Assembly (NCBI RefSeq): GCF_019145235.1
Contig: NZ_JAHSTV010000008.1
Span: 186,001 to 250,000 of the forward strand
DNA length: 64,000 nt
Direction: 5' to 3'
From: Pseudomonas farris
Lineage (GTDB): Bacteria > Pseudomonadota > Gammaproteobacteria > Pseudomonadales > Pseudomonadaceae
Part shown: positions 59,547-64,000 of the stretch, piece after piece
Layout: every line of letters begins with the position of its first letter
Position numbering within the stretch: the stretch's first letter is position 1
Translations under genes and position numbers: made by a program
Notes under the pieces: model-generated
What the model was told of the DNA's origin: nothing
The model's database searches: none
What the model saw: the letters and a program-made list of their open reading frames with translations, nothing else

Positions 59547-59912
59547 TCAACCGGCCAGCACGTTGTTCAGGGTTTTGATCAGGGTGTCTTCGTCGACCGG
59601 TTTGGTCAGGTAGTCCTTGGCGCCTTGGCGCGTGCCCCAGACTTTGTCGGTTTCCTGATCCTTGGTGGTGATGATAATCACCGGAATGTGCCCGGTTTCC
59701 GGGTCTTTGGTGAGCTGACGGGTCGCCTGGAAACCATTAAGGCCGGGCATGACGATGTCCATCAGCACCGCGTCGGGTTTTTCCTGACGGGCCAGGGCCA
59801 CGCCGTCGGCGCCGTTTTCGGCTTTCAACACCTCATGACCGTGCTTTTCGAGCATGCCGGTCAATTTGTACATTTCAGTCGGCGAGTCATCGACGATCAG
59901 AATACGTGCCAT
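59547..59912 (-). CDS. pilH: Single-domain response regulator PilH
   Basis: A 121-aa CheY-like receiver. MARILIVDDSPTEM carries the acidic pair, VLMDIVMPGLNGFQ the phosphoacceptor Asp (residue 52 or so), IIITTKDQ the conserved Thr, and LTKPVDEDTL the Lys. PilH is one of two outputs of the Chp system, affecting pilus retraction and the cAMP response. The start at 59912 lies close to pilG's end and fits the family length. Confidence 0.95.
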   Translation of the reverse strand: MARILIVDDSPTEMYKLTGMLEKHGHEVLKAENGADGVALARQEKPDAVLMDIVMPGLNGFQATRQLTKDPETGHIPVIIITTKDQETDKVWGTRQGAKDYLTKPVDEDTLIKTLNNVLAG

Positions 59913-59969
59913 GGTCTTCCCCATTCTTGTCGACACCGGGCCCCATGGCCGAGCGTCACTGTGCGTGTC

Positions 59970-60374
59970 CTACTGCGGCGAAACGGCGGCGAAGCCCGGT
60001 ACATGGGCCTGAATCGCGTTCAGCAGTTCTTCCTTGCTGAAAGGCTTGGTCAAAAACTGGTCGGAACCGACGATCCGGCCTTTGGCCTTGTCGAACAACC
60101 CGTCCTTGGACGACAGCATAATCACTGGCGTGGACTTGAACGCACTGTTGTTCTTGATTAAAGCGCAGGTCTGATAACCATCCAGACGCGGCATCATGAT
60201 GTCGACAAAGATGATGCCGGGGTGATTGTCGGCAATCTTGGCCAGGGCATCGAAACCATCGATTGCGGTGATGACTTCACAGCCCACATTTTTCAACAGC
60301 GTTTCGGCGGTGCGACGAATCGTTTTCGAATCATCGATCACCATGACCTTCAAGGCGCTGGAATGCTGTTCCAT
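59970..60374 (-). CDS. pilG: Single-domain response regulator PilG
   Basis: A 134-aa CheY-like receiver. ALKVMVIDDSKTIRRTAETLL carries the acidic pair, IIFVDIMMPRLDGYQ the phosphoacceptor Asp, VIMLSSKDG the Thr/Ser position, and FLTKPFSKEEL the Lys. PilG promotes pilus extension in P. aeruginosa. It is the first gene of the pilGHIJ-chpA-chpC operon. ATG 60374 gives the usual length; the next upstream ATG adds 29 residues with no counterpart in the family. The 232-bp gap to divergent gshB holds both promoters. Confidence 0.95.
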   Translation of the reverse strand: MEQHSSALKVMVIDDSKTIRRTAETLLKNVGCEVITAIDGFDALAKIADNHPGIIFVDIMMPRLDGYQTCALIKNNSAFKSTPVIMLSSKDGLFDKAKGRIVGSDQFLTKPFSKEELLNAIQAHVPGFAAVSPQ

Positions 60375-60606
60375 AGGGGCTCTACCGTCGCCTTTGTGAA
60401 TCAATTTGTCCGTTTGCCGCTTATCGTTGGCTCGAAACCCTTGATACTTAAGGGCCAACACGGCATGGCAGCCTTTTTAGCACAGTCTCCCCATCCAATC
60501 TATCGGGCGACCCTGGCGGTGGTTTTTCCTTGACCGGGAACACACTCAGCGCCACTCTGACGCCACTTTTTCACAACACTTTCCACCCAATTTCGAGGAA
60601 AACCCC

Positions 60607-61560
60607 ATGAGCGTTCGCGTCGGGATTGTCATGGATCCTATCGCCAGCATCTCCTATAAAAAGGATAGCTCGCTGGCCATGCTGCTGGCCGCGCAAAAGC
60701 GTGGCTGGGAACTGTTCTATATGGAACAGCGCGATTTGTATCAGGCCGAAGGCGAGGCTCGCGGGCGGATGCGTCCGCTGAAGGTGTTCGCCAACCCGGA
60801 AAAATGGTTTGAGCTGGGCGCCGAAAGCGATGCGCTGCTGAGCGATCTGGACGTGATCCTGATGCGCAAGGATCCGCCGTTCGACATGGAATTCGTCTAT
60901 TCCACGTACTTGCTGGAACAAGCGGAAAATGCCGGCGTACTGGTGGTCAACAAGCCGCAAAGCCTGCGTGACTGCAACGAAAAGCTGTTCGCCACGCTGT
61001 TCCCGCAGTGCACGCCGCCGACCATCGTCAGCCGTCGCCCGGACGTGTTGCGTGAATTTGCCGACCATCACGGCGACGTGATCCTCAAGCCGCTGGACGG
61101 CATGGGCGGCTCGTCGATCTTCCGTCACACCGCTGGCCACCCGAACCTGTCGGTGATCCTCGAAACCCTGACCTTGCATGGCCGTCAGCAGATCATGATC
61201 CAGGGTTACCTGCCGGCAATCGTTGATGGCGACAAGCGCATCCTGATGATCGACGGCGAGCCGGTGGATTACTGCCTGGCACGGATTCCCGCGCTCGGCG
61301 AAACCCGTGGCAACCTCGCCGCCGGTGGCCGTGGCGAAGCCCGACCGTTGACCGAGAAAGATCGCTGGATCGCCGCGCAAGTCGGCCCGACCCTGCGCGA
61401 GAAGGGCTTGCTGTTCGTCGGTCTCGACGTAATCGGTGAGCATCTGACCGAAATTAACGTCACCAGCCCGACCTGCATTCGCGAGATCGATAACGCATTC
61501 GGCACCGACATTGGTGGCCTTTTGATGGATGCCATCGATCAGAAGCTCAAGACTCGTTGA
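60607..61560 (+). CDS. gshB: Glutathione synthetase
   Basis: A 317-aa ATP-grasp enzyme that adds glycine to gamma-glutamylcysteine to make glutathione. It starts MSVRVGIVMDPIASISYKKD, followed by FVYSTYLLEQAENAGVLVVNKPQSLRDCNEKLFA and the ATP-grasp DVILKPLDGMGGSSIFR, then RGNLAAGGRGEARPLTEKD and FVGLDVIGEHLTEINVTSPTC. Length is standard. Divergent from pilG, as in P. aeruginosa (PA0407-PA0408). Likely housekeeping. Confidence 0.97.
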   Translation: MSVRVGIVMDPIASISYKKDSSLAMLLAAQKRGWELFYMEQRDLYQAEGEARGRMRPLKVFANPEKWFELGAESDALLSDLDVILMRKDPPFDMEFVYSTYLLEQAENAGVLVVNKPQSLRDCNEKLFATLFPQCTPPTIVSRRPDVLREFADHHGDVILKPLDGMGGSSIFRHTAGHPNLSVILETLTLHGRQQIMIQGYLPAIVDGDKRILMIDGEPVDYCLARIPALGETRGNLAAGGRGEARPLTEKDRWIAAQVGPTLREKGLLFVGLDVIGEHLTEINVTSPTCIREIDNAFGTDIGGLLMDAIDQKLKTR

Positions 61561-61637
61561 TCGAGAACAGCCAAGAAACAACCAACATTGCGTTATCATC
61601 CCCGGCTTGTAAAAAACGCGATGTTGGTTTTCTTGTT

Positions 61638-62537
61638 ATGACACTCCCGTCCGATCTGCCCCCTGAACTCGCCCACCGTGGCGTGCGTCCGGCTGATCGC
61701 CTCGGTTTCACCCTGTTTCTGGCGGCGCTGATTCACCTGGCCTTGCTGTTGGGCGTCGGGTTCTCCATGGTCGAACCCAAGCAAATCAGTAAAACCCTGG
61801 AAATTACCCTCGCCACTTTCAAAAGCGAAAAGAAGCCTGATAAAGCTGATTTTCTCGCCCAGGAAAATCAGGAAGGCAGCGGTACCCTGGAGAAAAAGGC
61901 GGTTCCCAAGACCACTGAGGTCGCGCCATTCCAGGACAATAAGGTGCAGCAAGTCACCCCTCCGCCGGCGGCCAAGCCTCAAGTGCAGGAAGCCGCGCCC
62001 AAGGCGTCTGTGACCACCGTCGCGCCGAAACCGAAAAAAGCCGCAACCAAGACTGAAGAACCCAAACCCCTGACCAAACCCCAAGTGGCGGCACCGACGT
62101 TCGACAGCGCGCAGCTGTCCAGCGACATCGCCAGCCTGGAAGCGGAACTGGCCAGCGAACAACAGCTGTACGCCAAGCGCCCGCGCATTCACCGCTTGAG
62201 CGCCGCATCGACCATGCGCGACAAGGGTGCCTGGTACAAAGATGAATGGCGCAAGAAGGTCGAGCGCATCGGCAACCTCAACTACCCCGACGAAGCCCGG
62301 CGCAAACAGATTTACGGCAATTTGCGACTGATGGTCTCGATCAACCGCGACGGCTCGCTGTATGAAGTGCTGGTGCTGGAATCTTCCGGCCAGCCCCTGC
62401 TGGACCAGGCGGCGCAGCGCATCGTAAGGCTGGCGGCGCCGTTTGCACCGTTTACCGGGGATCTGTCAGACATTGACCGTCTGGAAATCATCCGCACCTG
62501 GAAGTTTGCGCGTGGGGACAAGCTCTCCAGTAATTGA
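61638..62537 (+). CDS. TonB family energy transducer (TonB3-like)
   Basis: A 299-aa protein with one N-terminal membrane helix (LGFTLFLAALIHLALLLGVGF), a Pro/Lys-rich periplasmic linker (KPQVQEAAPKASVTTVAPKPKKAATK...EEPKPLTKP) and a C-terminal TonB domain (LNYPDEARRKQIYGNLRLMVSINRDGSLYEVLVLESSGQPLLDQAAQRIV). Gene order between gshB and yqgE equals tonB3 (PA0406) of P. aeruginosa, a protein needed for twitching motility, which fits the nearby pil-chp genes. ATG 61638 has a weak ribosome site. No ExbB/ExbD genes are adjacent. Confidence 0.9.
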   Translation: MTLPSDLPPELAHRGVRPADRLGFTLFLAALIHLALLLGVGFSMVEPKQISKTLEITLATFKSEKKPDKADFLAQENQEGSGTLEKKAVPKTTEVAPFQDNKVQQVTPPPAAKPQVQEAAPKASVTTVAPKPKKAATKTEEPKPLTKPQVAAPTFDSAQLSSDIASLEAELASEQQLYAKRPRIHRLSAASTMRDKGAWYKDEWRKKVERIGNLNYPDEARRKQIYGNLRLMVSINRDGSLYEVLVLESSGQPLLDQAAQRIVRLAAPFAPFTGDLSDIDRLEIIRTWKFARGDKLSSN

Positions 62538-62552
62538 CCAGCACAAAACCCC

Positions 62553-62642
62553 TGTGGGAGCGGGCTTGCTCGCGAAGGCGTCGGGGCAGTCGACATCAAT
62601 GTTGTATGTACCGCCCTCTTCGCGAACAAGCTCGCTCCCACA
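62553..62642. repeat. REPIN after tonB
   Basis: TGTGGGAGCGGGCTTGCTCG with complementary arm, the second diverged (CGAACAAGCTCGCTCCCACA); about 50 bp between. Confidence 0.85.
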
Positions 62643-62717
62643 TTTGGTCTGTGCCGACTGCCAAATTGCGGCATCCTCGGCTTGTCAGTTCGCCCCTCCA
62701 ACGCCACACTAGCGCTC

Positions 62718-63290
62718 ATGAAGAACGTCAGCCCCAGCTACCTCAAGCATCACTTCCTGATCGCCATGCCTCACATGGCCGACCCGAACTTTGCGCACAC
62801 CTTGACCTACATCGTCGAGCACACGGCCAATGGTGCCATGGGGCTGGTGGTCAACCGCCCGCAGGACCTTAACCTGGCCGATATCCTCGAGCAATTGCGC
62901 CCCGATATCGAACCGCCGTTGCTCTGCCAGCATGTGCCGATCTTTATTGGTGGCCCGGTGCAAACCGATCGCGGTTTTGTCCTGCACCCATCGGGTAAAT
63001 CTTTTCAGGCGACCGTTGATCTGGAAGACGAGTTGTCCCTGTCGACCTCCCAGGACGTGCTGTTCGCCATCGCCGACGGCGTCGGCCCCGCGAAAAGCCT
63101 GATCACCCTCGGCTACGCCGGTTGGGAAGCCGGGCAATTGGAAGCCGAACTGGCCGACAATGCCTGGCTGACCTGCCCGTTCCATGCCGACATCCTGTTC
63201 AACACCAGCAGCGAATTGCGTCTTGAAGCGGCGGCCAAACACTTGGGCGTCAACCTCAGCCTGCTCACCAGCCAGGCGGGGCACGCCTGA
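62718..63290 (+). CDS. algH: YqgE/AlgH family protein
   Basis: A 190-aa protein of the YqgE/AlgH family. Visible: SYLKHHFLIAMPHMADPNFAHTLTYIVEHTANGAMGLVVNRP at the N-terminus, IFIGGPVQTDRGFVLHP, and TLGYAGWEAGQLEAELADNAWL, all conserved. In P. aeruginosa AlgH was linked to alginate gene regulation, although the structure is not that of a classical regulator, so its action is unclear. Its stop overlaps the next start by one base. It is encoded just upstream of ruvX, as usual. Confidence 0.93.
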   Translation: MKNVSPSYLKHHFLIAMPHMADPNFAHTLTYIVEHTANGAMGLVVNRPQDLNLADILEQLRPDIEPPLLCQHVPIFIGGPVQTDRGFVLHPSGKSFQATVDLEDELSLSTSQDVLFAIADGVGPAKSLITLGYAGWEAGQLEAELADNAWLTCPFHADILFNTSSELRLEAAAKHLGVNLSLLTSQAGHA

Positions 63291-63727
63291 TGGCCCTGCG
63301 GTTGATTTTGGGTTTCGACTACGGCACCAAACAGATTGGCGTTGCGGTCGGTCAGGTGATTACCGGCCAAGCCCGCGAGCTGTGCACCTTGAAGGCGCAA
63401 AACGGCATTCCTGACTGGAATCAGGTCGAAGCCCTGATTAAAGAGTGGAAACCCGACGCTGTGGTGGTCGGCCTGCCGCTGAACATGGACGGCACACCCA
63501 GCGACATGTGCCTTCGGGCCGAGAAGTTCGCCCGACGCCTGAACGGACGCTACAACCTGCCCTTCTATACGCATGACGAGCGCCTGACCACCTTCGAGGC
63601 CAAGGGCGAACGCCTGGTCCGGGGCGGCCAGAAAGGCAGTTACCGCGACAACCCGGTCGATGCCATCGCCGCCGCGCTGCTGTTGCAAGGCTGGCTCGAC
63701 GAAAACACCGCGCTGTTCGAATCCTGA
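63290..63727 (+). CDS. ruvX: Holliday junction resolvase-like RuvX (YqgF)
   Basis: A 145-aa RNase H-fold protein involved in pre-16S rRNA processing and proposed as a Holliday junction resolvase. Visible: LILGFDYGTKQIGVAVG with the first Asp, VVGLPLNMDGTPSDM, FYTHDERLTTFEA, and NPVDAIAAALLLQGWL with the final Asp. The ATG overlaps the algH stop (TGATG). Followed by pyrR as in P. aeruginosa. Confidence 0.95.
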   Translation: MALRLILGFDYGTKQIGVAVGQVITGQARELCTLKAQNGIPDWNQVEALIKEWKPDAVVVGLPLNMDGTPSDMCLRAEKFARRLNGRYNLPFYTHDERLTTFEAKGERLVRGGQKGSYRDNPVDAIAAALLLQGWLDENTALFES

Positions 63728-63826
63728 CCGCACCTAATTCTGAAGAGCCGCTGCGGCGTCTCCCTTAGCTACAACCCGAGCCACCACTCAAGCAACATCC
63801 GGCTCGGGACAAAGAAGGAGCAAATC

Positions 63827-64000
63827 ATGAGCCTGCCCAATCCCGCCGAACTGATCAGCCAGATGGCGATCCGCCTCAAGGCTTATCTGGAAAACCGTGG
63901 CATCAACGAACCGCGTTACATCGGTATTCGGACCGGTGGCGTCTGGGTCGCGCAGGCGTTGCTCGATGAACTGGGCAGCGATTCGCCCCTGGGCACCCTG
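63827..64000 (+). CDS. pyrR: PyrR bifunctional regulator/uracil phosphoribosyltransferase, N-terminal part
   Basis: Only the first 58 codons are in the window. The start MSLPNPAELISQMAIRLKAYLENRGINEPRYIGIRTGGVWVAQALLDEL matches the N-terminus of the phosphoribosyltransferase-fold PyrR. The gene has AGAAGGAG eight bases upstream. Together with ruvX upstream this is the order of P. aeruginosa (PA0404-PA0403). The PRPP loop is outside the window. pyrB would be expected next. Confidence 0.9.
   Translation, partial: MSLPNPAELISQMAIRLKAYLENRGINEPRYIGIRTGGVWVAQALLDELGSDSPLGTL

Noticed and set aside
6011..62642. CRISPR-like array from repeated palindromes
   Set aside because: The repeats are far apart, in both orientations, have no regular spacers and there are no cas genes; they are REP/REPIN elements.

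Overview
The window is a GC-rich Pseudomonas chromosome segment, most like the P. fluorescens group. The evidence is the gene content and order: fba-pgk-epd-tkt-metK, ahcY-metF-rhlE, and pilGHIJ-chpA-chpC followed by gshB-tonB-yqgE-ruvX-pyrR. About twenty short palindromic repeat elements of the fluorescens-group REP/REPIN kind separate many of the genes. No rRNA, tRNA, CRISPR array, transposase, integrase or prophage gene was seen.

Layout. 1-6.1 kb: start of a YgjP-like metallohydrolase gene, a REC-PAS-GGDEF-EAL protein, a PL7 alginate lyase, then a small AT-richer accessory patch (a 45-aa and a 156-aa protein of unknown function) between terminators. 4.8-13.7 kb: central carbon metabolism on the minus strand (fba, two small lipoproteins, pgk, epd, tkt), then a divergent ArsR-methyltransferase fusion regulator with metK. 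13.8-21.7 kb: ligB, a DUF1090 protein, cytochrome c', mltA, a MAPEG protein, an EamA transporter, an MFS transporter and an FNT channel. 21.8-35.1 kb: acyl-CoA thioesterase, SAH riboswitch with ahcY, metF, a solute-binding protein, an RhlE-type helicase, a YceI/cytochrome b561 pair, a YVTN beta-propeller protein, a flavin amine oxidase, bioA and rsmE. 35.2-38.9 kb: a D-amino-acid module (binding protein, RidA, DadA-like dehydrogenase) divergent from a LysR regulator. 38.9-48 kb: trhA, then a malonate decarboxylase/transport operon mdcABCDEGH-madLM with convergent mdcR. 48.2-50.4 kb: an accessory island with a nucleotidyltransferase/HEPN pair and a DUF6124 gene lying between two near-identical inverted repeat elements. 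50.4-60.4 kb: the Pil-Chp chemosensory operon for type IV pili. 60.6-64 kb: gshB, tonB, yqgE, ruvX and the start of pyrR.

How the genes work together. Three loci form the activated methyl cycle (metK; ahcY; metF), apparently under two controls: an SAH riboswitch before ahcY, and a SahR-like regulator with a 30-bp palindrome before the regulator-metK operon. The malonate block is a complete catabolic unit with its own cofactor synthesis, acyl carrier protein, transporter and regulator. The Pil-Chp block lacks the PilK and ChpB adaptation enzymes found in P. aeruginosa.

The most interesting unexplained signal is an 18-bp lux-box-like palindrome (ACTGTCA-N4-TGACAGT) found three times, 60-71 bp upstream of three otherwise unconnected genes of unknown function (45 aa, 156 aa and YVTN propeller). 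It suggests a small dispersed regulon controlled by a LuxR-type or similar regulator not encoded here. Second is the DUF6124 unit: a gene with a strongly structured leader, bracketed by inverted 135-bp repeats. All functions are inferred by reading the sequence; no database search was run.
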